A DNA stretch of 64,000 bases from Bicyclus anynana. Its lineage: Eukaryota > Arthropoda > Insecta > Lepidoptera > Nymphalidae. The notes beneath the pieces were generated by a model that saw only the letters and a program-made list of their open reading frames with translations, was not told where the DNA came from and did not search any database. Positions 10,126-20,809 of the stretch are shown piece by piece; within the stretch, counting starts at the first letter, position 1; every line of letters begins with the position of its first letter. The translations under genes were made by a program, and so were the position numbers. The stretch covers positions 11,311,355 through 11,375,354 of the forward strand of contig NC_069104.1 in NCBI RefSeq assembly GCF_947172395.1. Reading direction: 5' to 3'.

Positions 10126-10611
10126 AAAAACACCGTCCAAACAATATGTAGAATATAACCTAAGATGTAATAAGAGTTGTATCATATTTTGCTATTTTAG
10201 CAAATTTTTGTATTGCAATGCTTAGTTTTTTCAAGGTTTTTATGAATGTGAGTGTGCCATAAAAAGAATTCTTCAAAAATGACTTGAAAAATAAATCATC
10301 ATAATATTTTAATCTCAACTTGTCTATAAATGGTAAAAATTAGACCTTCAAAGTCGTGGGCGGACTTAATTATTACACGAATCTCGACTCCGAATATTGC
10401 GCAAGCAAAGCTGGCACAATGGCTAGTAAATAAATAAAATTGGAATGCTCTTTCTTTTGTCTTCAAGTGTTTTCTTTCCCATTCAACCTTAATTGATTTT
10501 CGTCCATAACACAATATCCTCATTGTCGACGGGATATAATAGCTTTTTGAAATTGACACCGCGATATTTAGTGCGATATTGTTTTGCTTCCAAAATAAAC
10601 TACATATCAGT
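10126..10611. other. Unassigned DNA under the longest open frame
   Basis: A 143-codon minus frame (10299-10730) covers this stretch, but its first 40 or so codons are the SINE at 10612 and the rest shows no recognised motif or codon pattern. I do not regard it as a gene. Confidence 0.5.
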
Positions 10612-10798
10612 CTATCATCGTCAGTAACAATCCGTATTGGGCTCACTATTGAGCACGAGTCTCCTCTCAAAATGAGAGGGGTTAGGCCTTGGTCCACCAC
10701 GCTGGCCCAATGTGTACTGGCAGACTTCACACACGTAGAGAATTAAGAAAATTCTCAGGCAGGTTTCCTCACGATGTCTTTCCTTCACCGTTTGAACC
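10612..10798 (-). mobile_element. SINE S2, tail-side portion
   Basis: Reverse S2: GGGCTCACTATTGAGCACGA, GTCTCCTCTCAAAATGAGAG, CCACCACGCTGGCCCAATG, AGAGAATTAAGAAAATTCTC, TTCCTTCACCGTTTGA. The tRNA-like head is missing because the S1 copy at 10801 abuts it. Confidence 0.8.
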
Positions 10799-10800
10799 GA

Positions 10801-11055
10801 ACCGTTGAGGTTGAGGTTTTTTTTATTGGTCCATTGGTTTCTTTATTTGGCTGTATTTGGCTGGTGGGAGGCTTCGGCCGTGGCTAGTTAGCACCCCACC
10901 GCAAAAGACGTAACGCCTTCCAGTACGATGTCGTGTAGAAAATAAAAGTGGCATGGATTTTCATCCGCTTCCAAGTTAGCCGGCTTCCATCTTAGATTGC
11001 ATCATCACTTACCATCAGGTGAGATTGTAGTCAAGGACTAACATGTAAATGTCAT
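10801..11055 (+). mobile_element. S1 (Metulj-like) SINE, head-truncated
   Basis: Contains GGCTGGTGGGAGGCTTCGGC, CGTGGCTAGTTAGCACCCC, CCAGTACGATGTCGTGTAG, CCATCTTAGATTGCATCATC and CAGGTGAGATTGTAGTCAAG. The promoter half is lost at the junction with the upstream S2. Confidence 0.85.
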
Positions 11056-11810
11056 ATATCTTTTCCATAAAGCAAGCTGATAATAATTAATTATACTCTA
11101 CATAAATTATTAATTAAAAAACCATCACGAATTCTCTATAATTCATATCCCATAGATTGCACTCGCTACACGCGTTCAAGAGAGAATCCAGGCCACTGTA
11201 CTAGTGCGCGAATCGATACACTTTCAGACTATTCAGACTGGAGTGTCGAATCGTCTACATATGACGCGGAGCCTGGCGTAGGGTGGACATGGTTACTACT
11301 AATTCAGGACATTTCTCATTATTATAATTATCATCATATATTTATTTTACTTAATGGTTCACTGTTATCATCATTATCGTCATTTTGAACCGATGGAAGA
11401 CCACTTTTGGATGCAACCAGTGGGTCCCTGTTACCCCCTTAATCTAATTTTTCCACCTAGGGGTTGACCAACACTGCGCGATCCGGTTAGCTTCACTATC
11501 ATTTGTGTGGTTGTGCTTTGTATAAAATTATTTGCTATCGAATATCAATTTGAGGAAGTTTATAATGTAATTCGAACCGTCTTATAACGAACAACTGCCA
11601 AAGATTTTTGAAGATGAAAAGAACTAAAAATAGCGACATAGATCAACAAGTTAAACTAAGTGGCAATTTGCGAGCACATAATTCTAACATGGATCTAGTT
11701 TGCTATTTTAGAAGACGTGCAAGTTTATTCTGCCCATACTTAGATTAGACGATGTATAGATAAGCTGCATAATTGTGGTATGAATAGACGTGTTAGTTGG
11801 TTAATTTTTG
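11056..11810. other. Unrecognised, possible RTE relic at 11385-11490
   Basis: GATGGAAGACCACTTTTGGA, TGGATGCAACCAG and GGGGTTGACCAACACTGCG distantly resemble the 3' coding end of the RTE LINEs seen at 62952, in reverse. Too decayed to translate. Confidence 0.35.
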
Positions 11811-11811
11811 A

Positions 11812-11980
11812 CCGATTTAAAAAAAAGGAGGAGATTCTCAATTCGACTCGTATGTTTTTTTTTTGTTTGTTACTTCGTTGCTTCGTCATTTCTTAACCAA
11901 ATTTGAAAAATCTTTTTTTCTTTGAAATATTCCAGATTTTTTTTTTATTCTTTACAAGTTAGCCCTTGACTACAATCTCC
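11812..11980. repeat. U5 repeat (+) followed by S1 tail fragment (-)
   Basis: ACCGATTTAAAAAAAAGGAG and GATTCTCAATTCGACTCGTA identify U5 at 11812-11935. TTCTTTACAAGTTAGCCCTT and GACTACAATCTCC at 11948-11980 are a reverse S1 3' tail. Confidence 0.6.
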
Positions 11981-12010
11981 ATTATTAATATATTTATATA
12001 ATATCGAGCA

Positions 12011-12049
12011 ATTTCATATCCTTATAGTATTAATATAAGGATATGAAAT
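12011..12049. repeat. Perfect 16-bp inverted repeat
   Basis: ATTTCATATCCTTATA (12011-12026), a 7-base loop, and its exact reverse complement (12034-12049). It sits 18 bases before the 223-bp element. Could be a transposon terminus or a chance survival of a hairpin; no poly-U supports a terminator. Confidence 0.85.
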
Positions 12050-12067
12050 AAAATTTCTTTGTAATTA

Positions 12068-12290
12068 AAACAAGCTCAATAACATATGGTATATAGGTAT
12101 AGTCGCCTATACAGCATACCCTATGTACGTCTCTATACACTCACAGCTAAATTAGAAAGTTGCGCACTAAAGGTGCGCACCAAAAACGTGACACTTTTTC
12201 GTTAGTTCAGTTGGTTTTACCCCTCGGATTTTTCTCATACCGGGCGCCTTATATATAAAAAATCGATTCTTAAGGAGTAAACTCCAAAAA
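12068..12290 (+). mobile_element. 223-bp element, copy 1 (near-identical inverted copy at 59368)
   Basis: Aligned base by base, it differs from the reverse complement of 59368-59590 at only three of 223 positions, with no gap, and similarity stops sharply at both ends. It contains GTTGCGCACTAAAGGTGCGC, ACTTTTTCGTTAGTTCAGTT, and ends with the near-palindrome GGAGTAAACTCC then AAAAA. No frame longer than a few codons is conserved. A tRNA-A-box-like GTTCAGTTGG is present without a B box, so a SINE origin is possible but unproved. Confidence 0.85.
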
Positions 12291-12299
12291 ATAAAATTA

Positions 12300-12570
12300 T
12301 AAAAATGCCGTAAACATTGTCTCCCTACACGCCTTTATCACCCACACAAGTCAGCGTCGAGGGCTCTCTGCGAATACCGGGCGCGCGCAATAAAGCAATA
12401 GCTGCTTTTGTGTCCTACACGATAGCAGGTGTCGTAACTAATGGCTTTACACACCAATTTCACCATACAGCTGACAATGTATGCTTTAGAACTATGCCTC
12501 ACTTCACTACTGGTTAGATGGACGAAATTAAAGTCCTTAAATTGACCTCAGAAGTACCGCAAAGCTTATT
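12300..12570 (+). other. Unidentified segment with a 66-codon frame
   Basis: GC-richer than its surroundings, with an open frame at 12317-12517 (residues include SLRIPGARNKAIAAF). I recognise no family, and flanking repeats give no gene context. Confidence 0.3.
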
Positions 12571-12639
12571 TTGTGTTCTAAATTTCTTCTTTCGTTCCAT
12601 TTATCCATATTCTTGAGACTTGAGACTTGGTCACTAACT

Positions 12640-12975
12640 ATGGGCCTTATAAGAAGGCCAGAGTCACAGAGGCGATGGAGCGAGCTATGCTTCGACCCGC
12701 AGAACCAAAGTCACCGACATAGCTCAGCGAGTCCCAAAGTTGAAGTGGCAATTGGTAGTATAGTTCGAAGAGTCGATGGACGTTGGGGCCCCAAGGTGCT
12801 GGAATAGCGAGCTCGTAAAACGCAGTCAGTGGACCCCCTACTTTATGGACCGAGGATATCAAGCGGGTTGCAGGGAGCCGCTGGATGGCTATGTCCAGCA
12901 GTGGACGTGATGTTTGGAAGTCTATACGAGAGGCCTATGTCCAGAAGTGGGCGTACATCGAATGATAATGATAAT
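12640..12975 (+). pseudogene. RTE-type LINE, C-terminal ORF2 relic
   Basis: Encodes in broken frames the usual end of lepidopteran RTE endonuclease-reverse transcriptases: KARVTEAMERAML, then after lost bases VAKLKWQ-like KVEVAIGSIVRRVDGRWGPK, VLE with a stop where W is expected, then IKRVAGSRWM and VQKWAYIE. Stops and frameshifts make it inactive. Only the last hundred or so codons remain, as expected for a 5'-truncated LINE insertion. Confidence 0.8.
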
Positions 12976-13057
12976 TATGATCCATATCTTATTCCATTTC
13001 TAAGCTTATATATTTTTGGTCATATTATTATTATTATTTTTAAATATTTGCCATATA

Positions 13058-13210
13058 CTTTATAACATGACCAATATTCCCTCCTCCAGTTAGTCGGGAA
13101 AGACTGTGCTAGGAGTGGGTACCACAAAAGACCAACGAGGCGGGGCTCGAACCACCACCCCTCGGTGATGAGTCCAACCGCTCTTACCGATGAGCTATTG
13201 AGGCTAAATG
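13058..13210 (-). mobile_element. tRNA-derived SINE, family S4
   Basis: On the minus strand: TAGCCTCAATAGCTCATCGG, TAAGAGCGGTTGGACTC, GGTGGTTCGAGCCCCGCCTC. A box (TAGCTCATCGGTAAGAG) and B box (GGTTCGAGCCC) are both present at tRNA spacing. The tail reads AGTCTTTCCCGACTAACTGG. Shorter relative at 4545. Confidence 0.8.
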
Positions 13211-13435
13211 AATAGATAGTGGGGAGAGCTAGTTTTTAAAAGATTCGATATGTAGGCGAGAATTAATAGTAATGTTTCAACGGCTTCATTCATAACTTCG
13301 ATATAGAGAAAGTGTAGAAGTCGAACTTGATTCCAGTTTCGAGTATGTTTAAATAATTGTCTTCATATTAGTTTACTTGATGCAGTTACTATACCAACGG
13401 TATCGTTAAGACATCCTGTACTTCATTTTCATACT

Positions 13436-13590
13436 CCTCATCAGACAGTGGACGTCCACTGCTGGAAAAATAGAGATCTAAACTCTTCTTCTGCTCTTTC
13501 GTTAGTTTCGTTCGTTGATCTTCAGCCGTTTAATCATTTTACCTATTTGATGTCGTCGGTCCACCTAGTGGGGACCAACACGTCATTACA
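13436..13590 (-). pseudogene. RTE LINE 3' relic, strongly decayed
   Basis: Reverse strand carries ATGTCGTCGGTCCACC-type (VDRPR...W) and CAGTGGACGTCCACTGCTGG motifs of the RTE 3' end, separated by divergent sequence. Confidence 0.5.
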
Positions 13591-13627
13591 AAACTCTAAA
13601 AGATGTAGCCTATATATTTAGTTACGT

Positions 13628-13895
13628 AAGAGCCGTTATAGCCCAGTGGATATGTCCTCTACCTTCGTTTCGCAGGGCGTAGGTTCGAATCCAGTTCCGG
13701 GCATGCATCTCCAACTTTTAAGTTATGTGCGTTTTAGAAATTACGTGTCTCAAGAGATGAATTTACTTAATTATTTACGTGTATGAAGTTTGCCAGTCGG
13801 CATTGGGCCAACGTGGTGGACTATTAGCCTAACCCTTCTCATTCTGAGAGGAGACTCGTTCTTAAAAGTCAATCGAATATGGGTTGTTAATAAAA
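13628..13895 (+). mobile_element. SINE S2, near full length
   Basis: Head AGCCGTTATAGCCCAGTGGA (A box) and GTAGGTTCGAATCCAGTTCC (B box), then ACTTTTAAGTTATGTGCGTT, AAGTTTGCCAGTCGGCATTG, GCCAACGTGGTGGACTATTA and tail TTGTTAATAAAAC. The 3' end is fused to the U4 repeat at 13898. Confidence 0.85.
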
Positions 13896-13897
13896 CT

Positions 13898-14078
13898 AAT
13901 TCTTTTATTTCAATTAGGCTTAGTTTACAAGCACTTTTGAAATATCAGGATATTTCATAATTTAATTAAATCTAATGGTGGTAATAATAGTCGAAAACTT
14001 AAAATTAAAGTTACGACGTTTCCAAATGCGCCTTGGTCCGAGAAGAGACCACAACAAACTCAGCCAAGGTTTATTTTT
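13898..14078 (+). repeat. Interspersed repeat U4
   Basis: TTTATTTCAATTAGGCTTAG, ACAAGCACTTTTGAAATATC, GGTGGTAATAATAGTCGAAA, CCTTGGTCCGAGAAGAGACC, ACAACAAACTCAGCCAAGG, T tract. See 7590. Confidence 0.75.
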
Positions 14079-15330
14079 TTTGTCTAAAGTAACTCTTTCT
14101 CTCTCACAGTGCCTCAAAAACGGGATACAACTCATTTAGACCATGCTACTCCAAAGTGAGTAGGCGGGCTATCAACTCATGTTGTGTAAACAGTCGACAA
14201 TGGGAAAGTGAAGCCGGCGCACAATTCGGTCAAGCACGAACCTGTCCACATGTCAAGTGCCTGCCATCAATCTATTACCGACTTCCTACGCGTAAATTGA
14301 ATGTTAGGTATGTTGTACCGACAAAGCGATAATATTGTGGATAGAAGCGAGTGAAACGTATTTCATCTTCAAATTCAACATACTTCATCATTTCTCCAGT
14401 TATAATTTTTATTAGGTTAGGTTTATTTTTTTATTAAATATTTAATTATTATGGCTATTAAATAAAAAAAAGGACCTGAAGCTATAGCTTTAAACTCGCA
14501 CGATGACGATAAGTGTCAATGCGGTTTATCGCTAACTTGGAAGTAATACGAGTATGGGTTTATTTACCGCATATATCGTAACTGTTACTGTGGCAAACCT
14601 GCAGGCTAATTCACTAACATTGACGTACGTTAGTTGACATATACGAAATTGAGATTGTACCTATGTAACTAATGTCATCCGGTGCCTCTGACAACCCTTC
14701 ATGGATTTTTCCCAGTTGATTTGATGTTTATTTTAATAGGTTGTTGATTAAATACTAAATTAGTGAATAGGCTAGGAATTAGAAATTTGCCACCGTGAAA
14801 GCGAAATAAATGTCCATGCATTTTGAATAAAGTGTAGGATTTTTAAAGAACATAAAGCTAAGATTAACGTAGAAGACTTTACGCTATGATAGAGTTAGAT
14901 AGGTAATCTAACTATTAGGAGTTAGACACTATATGAGTTCTAATAATATATTTTTAACAGTATGCATTCGTTTTGGCATTACTTTACTTAAATATATATG
15001 TGGTGGTTTATTGTTTACATAATACAAATATTAACGAGTTAATGTAAATTTTGATTATAATCTAAATGCTAATTTGTTCAATTAAATAATAATACCTAAT
15101 TGTGTAATTTGCATCTCAAATAAGTCTACATAATGAATGAATATAATTATTACCACCTGTAATAGTTCGCATGTATCTAAATGCAAATAAATATATTGAC
15201 TGATATAAGAACAAAATTTAAGATACCAAATTGAACCGAGCTGAAAATCGAACACATGACCTCTCTGTAAACTACGGCATTAAACTTTCGCTTACACACA
15301 TTATGTCTATTATAAAAATGAAATTGCCCA
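14079..15330. other. No recognisable feature
   Basis: A GC-richer stretch at 14100-14300 is followed by AT-rich DNA. No coherent frame, tRNA or repeat recognised. Confidence 0.45.
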
Positions 15331-15350
15331 CCTAGCTATATATATATTTT

Positions 15351-15406
15351 GTAAAGGACGATTTTTTTTATATATATATATAGATACTCGAAAATCGTCC
15401 TTTGCA
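15351..15406. repeat. Inverted repeat with an (AT)n loop
   Basis: GTAAAGGACGATTTTTT faces CGAAAATCGTCCTTTGC with a TA microsatellite between. The hairpin core is GGACGATTTT. It is the left edge of the GC-rich block that follows. Confidence 0.75.
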
Positions 15407-15900
15407 AGCCTGACGACGACATAACGATCGACATCGCTTCCCAAGCAAACAAATACAAGTAGCACAGTGTCTTCGCTGGCGAAGGCGAGGTCTCAGATAT
15501 ACGTCACTCAGACGTGGACCTTTTAAACTCATGATCTCGGGGGCGCCCGTACTGATACAATCGGGCCAAAACAGAGAAGCCCGAGGTCTGTCTTTAAAGC
15601 CGCCCATCTCTTCTGCTTCTGCCTTCGGCCAACTCCCGGTGACGCTTAGATCCTGTAGTATTCGTCGATTATCTTTGGTTAATCAACGCACCACCATCAC
15701 ATACGACCGGTCTGACACCGAGAGAGCCCCCTATCCCCGGCCTGACACTAACGGCCAGTTTCTTCATCGTAAGTAACAGTCAAAGTAACGTCATAACGCA
15801 AAAGTGACGGTCTTAATCACGGAAAAATAAAGTCTTCTTTACTACTTACTACTTTTACTTTTACTTTAGCTTTACATGAAGAAACTGGCTGTAAAAGAGC
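15407..15900. other. GC-rich block, possible LTR or transposon piece
   Basis: Overlapping frames on both strands (79 and 81 codons) reflect composition more than coding. An AATAAA at about 15826 is followed by a CTTCTTTACTACTTACTAC tract, and GGCCAGTTTCTTCAT (15753) faces ATGAAGAAACTGGCTG (15878). These resemble the polyadenylation and terminal parts of a retroelement LTR or a TIR element. I cannot define both ends. Confidence 0.35.
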
Positions 15901-16617
15901 CGGCCTGAGACAAACACCACTATAAATACATAAATACTACAGGTCCCATTATGGAGACTATCGTACTTACACAATCAGAAAATAAACCGTAGCTATAGCT
16001 CTGCTATCGCTTCCATCTTTTGATGTGAGTGCAGCTTTAATCGCTCAAATAGCGGTATCGTGTGAAACTATTAGGTCTCTAAGTGCGCCCTTAAATAGAA
16101 AGGAATGGAATTGTTTCTGATTTGAAGAATTTTAATTTAAACTTAACACGTTGATTGAAAGTCAATTGTATCTTGAGATTAATTATGCCAATGCGATAAA
16201 TACTGTTGGTATTTTAATTTTGTTTATTTTTAATCGATTGATCTATTTTTTGATCGACAGTTCGATATATCAATCGATCGTTTATAATAACAAATATAAC
16301 TCGTGCGCATTAACTTGACACCTAACTACCGAACACAACCAAAGAAACTAGATACACACATCATTCGAAGTGTCAAGTTAGTCGGCACGACCTGTACTAA
16401 AGCTTTAGCTTTAGCGTTTTCTATGTTCTGTATACTTTTGTACTTTTGAACTTTTCAAGTTAGACTATTTGTGACAGCAGCAGGACAGGTTTTGCTTAAA
16501 AGAGTCGACTCTTGTCGACTCTTTACAGTTACCCTTTTAAATTAATAATTTTATAGGATATCAACCACAACTTTTCGTTTATTTATGTAATAAGTATTTG
16601 CTATTTTTATAAAATTA
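15901..16617. other. Unrecognised, with small inverted repeats
   Basis: TAACTTGACAC at about 16312 faces GTGTCAAGTTA at about 16370. AAGAGTCGA and TCGACTCTT flank a six-base loop near 16500. No gene is seen. Confidence 0.5.
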
Positions 16618-16817
16618 CTAGCTGACGCCGCGCGGTTTTACCCGCGTGGTTTTCGTTCCCGTATGAATACGGGGATAATATATATCCTATAGCCTTCCTC
16701 GATAAATGGACTATCTAACACTGAAATAATTTTTCAAATCGGACCAGTAGTTCCTGAGATTAGCGCGTTCAATCAAACAAACAAACAAACTCTTCAGCTT
16801 TATAATATAAGTATAGA
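16618..16817 (-). mobile_element. Helitron-like element, family A, complete
   Basis: A|CTAGCTGACGCCGCGCGG to AAGTATAGA|T, 200 bp, both termini intact. Identical length to the copy at 3901, about 92% alike by eye. Confidence 0.85.
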
Positions 16818-17640
16818 TTTTAAAAAAAAAACCAAATTTATAGATGCATTACTCTAAAAAGCGAAAAATAACATCGTAGGTACCTATGTCCTTTCTATTG
16901 ATCGGTCGTATTGTTAATTTTTTTTTCTGTCTATAATTCGTCCTAGCATAATGACTATAAACGCCACAGTATTGGCAAATTCATTCACTTATTTTATGTC
17001 GATTTTAACACAAAATTACTTAACCGATTTTTGTGAAAATTAAATGGGACCAATCTGTAAGTATACTTTTTCAAACCAATAAATGATTTTCAAAATTGGT
17101 TAATAAATGACGAAGTAATGACCAAAACGTCCGTTAAAAAATGCTAATAGGCATATAAGCATTTTTATATAATACGAAACACTATAGAAATATATAAAAA
17201 GAGCTAATTACATAAAATCATTAATTTTTTTTTGTGAAGTATCAATTTTTATCCTTTACCTAGGTATTTGGAAAAGAAAGGGAATGTTGTTTATTAAATG
17301 CTACTTATAATGTATATTTATGACTTACTTTACTTAGGTTTGACTACACATAATCTTTCATCAAATAAGTAGGTACTATAAAGTCGAGGTCAATTACAAA
17401 GAGGCCTCTCTGCTGTTAGCGAAAAGTCCTCGACCCTTGATGTCAAGGCTCCACTTCCGCTCACGGAATAAAGACCGTTATGGCATTGCAATAAAGGCTG
17501 TATTACCGTGAAATAGAAAAACGTATTTAAGTAATCTTGGCTAAGAGTATGTAATGTTCATCTTGTATTAACATCTTCAAAACTTTATAAAGTACAGTCA
17601 GCATCAAAAATGTGCATCTTTTAGTTAAATTAAATTAATT
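16818..17640. other. AT-rich, with a U5 repeat relic near 16995-17140
   Basis: CTTAACCGATTTTTGTGAAA, ATGGGACCAATCTGTAAG and TTCAAAATTGGTTAATAAAT match the U5 copy at 44260. The rest is unassigned. Confidence 0.45.
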
Positions 17641-17740
17641 GAGGCTAAAACTCAGTGGCACAAAGTCGGAGTATGCCTGAATAGTTTCGGGGCCCTTAGT
17701 CATGAGCGGGTTCTTGCAACGCGGCGGAACGATAAAAAAT
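17641..17740. mobile_element. Relic of the palindromic MITE seen at 45712
   Basis: Shares GGCTAAAACTCA, GTCGGAGTATGCC, AGTTTCGGGGCCCTTAGTCA and TGAGCGGGTTCTTGCAACGC with 45745-45835. Only the left arm and centre survive; the right arm is missing. Confidence 0.7.
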
Positions 17741-17789
17741 TAGTGAATCATAGAAACAGCAAAAGCACCATCATAAATGATTCCGCAAA

Positions 17790-17885
17790 GATAAGCTTAC
17801 TTCTTAGCCTAATCCAAGAATCGAACTTAGGACTTCATGATAGGATATAGGCTACTCACTGATCCATCGAGACGGTGTAATGCTA
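17790..17885 (-). mobile_element. tRNA-SINE head fragment
   Basis: Reverse strand CACCGTCTCGATGGATCAGT and AGTTCGATTCTTGGATTAGG show A- and B-box remnants spaced as in a tRNA. Confidence 0.5.
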
Positions 17886-18142
17886 TTACATGACTTCAAA
17901 CAATCGGATCAAAGTAAATGGTAACCCAAAACTTTTGATCTAATTTATACAATGTAACGAGCGTCGTTATGCAATTATAGATTTTAATGTATCCTGTTTA
18001 GTGCGAAAATCGTGTGCTATATTTAATGTTATTACACACTGCGGCGTATTGTATAGCATTCCATAACGTTCCGGGTTCATTACCCAGTTAAACAGTAACT
18101 AGGAATTGAGTACGGATTTGTATTACAATTTAATATGTTAGT

Positions 18143-18230
18143 CTTAACCTTGTTGGTCCAGTGGTTAGCTTATGTAGCTTCAGATCACGAGGTTAAGGGT
18201 TCGAGTCTTGGGTAGGATTGTTAAATAATT
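18143..18230 (+). mobile_element. SINE S3 head
   Basis: CCTTGTTGGTCCAGTGGTTA, GCTTATGTAGCTTCAGATCA, AGGGTTCGAGTCTTGGGTAG: intact A and B boxes at tRNA spacing. The body is lost or replaced by the next element. Confidence 0.75.
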
Positions 18231-18284
18231 ATCAGTAAAATTGCTCAGCCCGTAGTTTATTTTTTTTATAAATATACTTAAACA

Positions 18285-18535
18285 ATACACATCAGTATCT
18301 AGTCCCAAAGTAAGAATACAGAGTAGCTTGTGTTTTGGGTACTAAGATAGTTGATATTATAATATTAACATACATTTATATACTACATATAAATACTTTT
18401 ATATTGTATAAATACACACAGACACTGGAAAAGTCCCATACTCATCATACAAATATTTTCCAGTTGTGGGAATCGAACCCACTGCCGTGGATGCAGAAAG
18501 CAGGGTCTACTGCGTCACGCGGCCGTCAAAGTTGT
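18285..18535 (-). mobile_element. tRNA-related SINE, family S5
   Basis: Reverse B box in GTGGGAATCGAACCCACTGC, next to GTCTACTGCGTCACGCGGCC, with a TAAATACTTTTATATTGTAT body and CACAGACACTGG. A shorter relative is at 52195. The 67-codon plus frame at 18335 runs through it. Confidence 0.6.
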
Positions 18536-18778
18536 TAGTTGGGTAGTTGATTTTTTTATTATTTTTTATAAATTAATCAATTTCGGGCAAAAGAATACTT
18601 AATTCGTCGACGAGCTAGTTCATCATTATAAATGGCAATATTCATCATAATATTTCCGGTTCCAATTTATAAGAATTCGATGAATCATTTCTTAAAGCCA
18701 AATAGGACCTCTTAATGCCCAATATTCAATATACCTAGCTTTAGTGTAGCTATCAGACAGAAAAAAGACATTTAATAT

Positions 18779-19030
18779 ATATATTCTTTACAAGTTAGCC
18801 CTTGACTACAATCTCACCTGATGGTAAGTGATGATGCAATCTAAGATGAAATCGGGCTAACTTGTTAGGAGGATGAAATCCACACCTCTTTCGGTTTTTA
18901 TGCGACATCGTACCGGAACCAGCCAGACCTGGACCTATTAAGAAAATCTCAATCGACCCAGCCCGGGGATCGAACCCAGGACCACCGTTTTGTAAATCCA
19001 TCGCGCGTATCACTGCGCCACGGAGGCCGT
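18779..19030 (-). mobile_element. S1 SINE with an internal deletion
   Basis: Tail TTCTTTACAAGTTAGCCCTT to head CGCGCGTATCACTGCGCCAC, GGAGGCCGT. B box is in GGGGATCGAACCCAGGACC. Compared with 60830 and 62187 it lacks the segment from GCTAAATCG to CTCCCACC: the text jumps from CATCGTACCGGAA to CCAGCCAGACCTGG. A subfamily or a simple deletion. Confidence 0.85.
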
Positions 19031-20499
19031 TAAAAAATTAATAATAACAGTTTAAAATGACAGCTTCGGCTTACAATTGAGCATTTGTCCAACAGTTAAG
19101 CAAAAACTTCTGATTTTTCGCTAAACTGTTGGATCAAGGGCCGGATACAGAAGGTATGATTCAGAAGGAATAGTGTTTTGTACTATATTTTTATTTTATT
19201 AACATTGTTAATTATATTAAAAAAGGACAAATAAATGAACGAGTCAAAAAGTTATCAAAATGTGGTTTTAAACCTACTCCACTACCCACTAATTTAGAAA
19301 AAAATATTTTAAAATATTTATAAGTTAATCTTTCTCCATCTACTAATGACTTTTATAACTGCTATTTAATTAACGTGGCTAATAAACTTCCCCATCACTA
19401 TGCCATATGTTCAATTTAAACGAGGTATTTATTAAAACAACGATTGACACAGCCTATCATTAATGTATCAAACAGATTATCATCACGGAACCACTTTTAT
19501 TAACCAAACGAAGCTTCAAAACTCCATAATTAATCATCCGCTTTTTGGTCTGTAATTATTTTTAATCTATGCACATTCCTGACACCCACATGTCAGGCCA
19601 CAGACAAAATAATATGCCTAGTTTAGTCCACCGGTACAGTCAGTGTTTCAAGTGCGTGTAAGCGTTTTTTAGCAGCATGTGACCTCAGACAAAATACATA
19701 TGGACTTGTATCGCAGCCAAATACACTAACAAAATTGTCTGTTGTTTTTTTCCGGGTTCGAAGTAAACTCACACATCGAAAATATTTAACACCAATAAAT
19801 ATATTTTGTGTCCTTACTCTACAGACAACTATAAATTTGATTCGCAATACACACGCGTAATTTTTAAACTAACTAACACACACATCACTTATACTAGGTA
19901 AGAATATTCGATTACTATTGTAGAATCTATTATTATTGTTCGATATTATTTTATTACAAAGTTGATTTAATTAAGTTATTAATACTTACAAATGAAACGT
20001 AACTTCATCGTTTTGTAAACCGACGGAGTTTTGTTGACCGTTTTTTATGCTATTCAACTACTCAAAACGATTTTATAAACGCATTATACCGTTGATCTTA
20101 TGCTATGACAGGGTAACGTCTAGCGAGGCAGGTCCCTTTATAATTCGTCTGAGCATGTGACAATGAACTATGGCGCCTACGCAAAATGTGCGATAGACCA
20201 TGGCGGCAAAGAGTTCAGTACCATTTTGTTTTCTTTGTCTATTTTTGGTGGGAATGAATTGCGTTTTGGAAATAAATAGAAATCGTGATTCAACTGTCTT
20301 TGTAAAGTTTGTTTGTTGAACGAACAATTTAAGGCCAATTTTTTCGCTGATTTTCTCACACTATGTTTGTGTTATCAAATTGAATAAAAAATTTATTTAA
20401 TGTAGGGTTTGTTTATACTTTGAATAAATTTAGTTTAGCTAAATAGGTTTTGTAGTGACTACTGGTTCAGAAGGCAGAAACTACTGAGTATCTCGCAAG
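19031..20499. other. No supported gene
   Basis: Overlapping minus frames of 60-74 codons occur at 19623-19847 and 20103-20359. The one at 20177 begins with a faint helix-turn-helix-like stretch (KLALNCSFNKQTLQRQL), but nothing downstream supports a transposase or regulator. Confidence 0.4.
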
Positions 20500-20555
20500 G
20501 AACACAGTCGTTGGTCTTTATTAAAAATCATTAATAAAGACCAACGACTGTGTTC
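20500..20555. repeat. Perfect 25-bp inverted repeat, 6-base loop
   Basis: The left arm at 20500-20524 begins GAACACAGTCGTTGG; the right arm at 20531-20555 is its exact reverse complement; the loop is AAATCA. The stem includes the motif GGTCTTTATTAA. A perfect stem this long in otherwise decayed DNA implies recent origin or constraint. Candidates are a fresh foldback transposon footprint, a small-RNA hairpin, or a replication-template-switch product. Confidence 0.95.
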
Positions 20556-20809
20556 GTCATCATTTAATTATTAATCATTTTTGGTCGCATAATTACTTCT
20601 TACGTGAAAGTGAATTTGATTGCGTATAATCATTATCTTTAAGAAGATCACTCTAAATTGATATTATGAATAGGTTAGATTTGATTTATTGTATACTTTT
20701 GAACAGATGAATAGATTTTAAAAATTATTCTCCTAAAATAAAGCCACGTTTTTCGTGAGTGTTATTAAATTTTATTCTTGTATTCTCTCGGAATAAGAAA
20801 TTCTAAGGA

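Noticed and set aside
10299..10730. 143-codon minus-strand frame, the longest in the window
   Set aside because: Its first 40 or so codons are the reverse S2 SINE (10612-10798); the remainder has no recognisable domain, start context or splice signals.
15368..15776. Protein-coding exon in the GC-rich block
   Set aside because: Both strands are open to a similar extent, pointing to base composition; no known motif or splice pair frames either.
20177..20359. Helix-turn-helix transposase start on the minus strand
   Set aside because: A faint SFNKQTLQRQL resemblance only; the rest of the 60 codons does not follow any transposase pattern, and no TIR is nearby.
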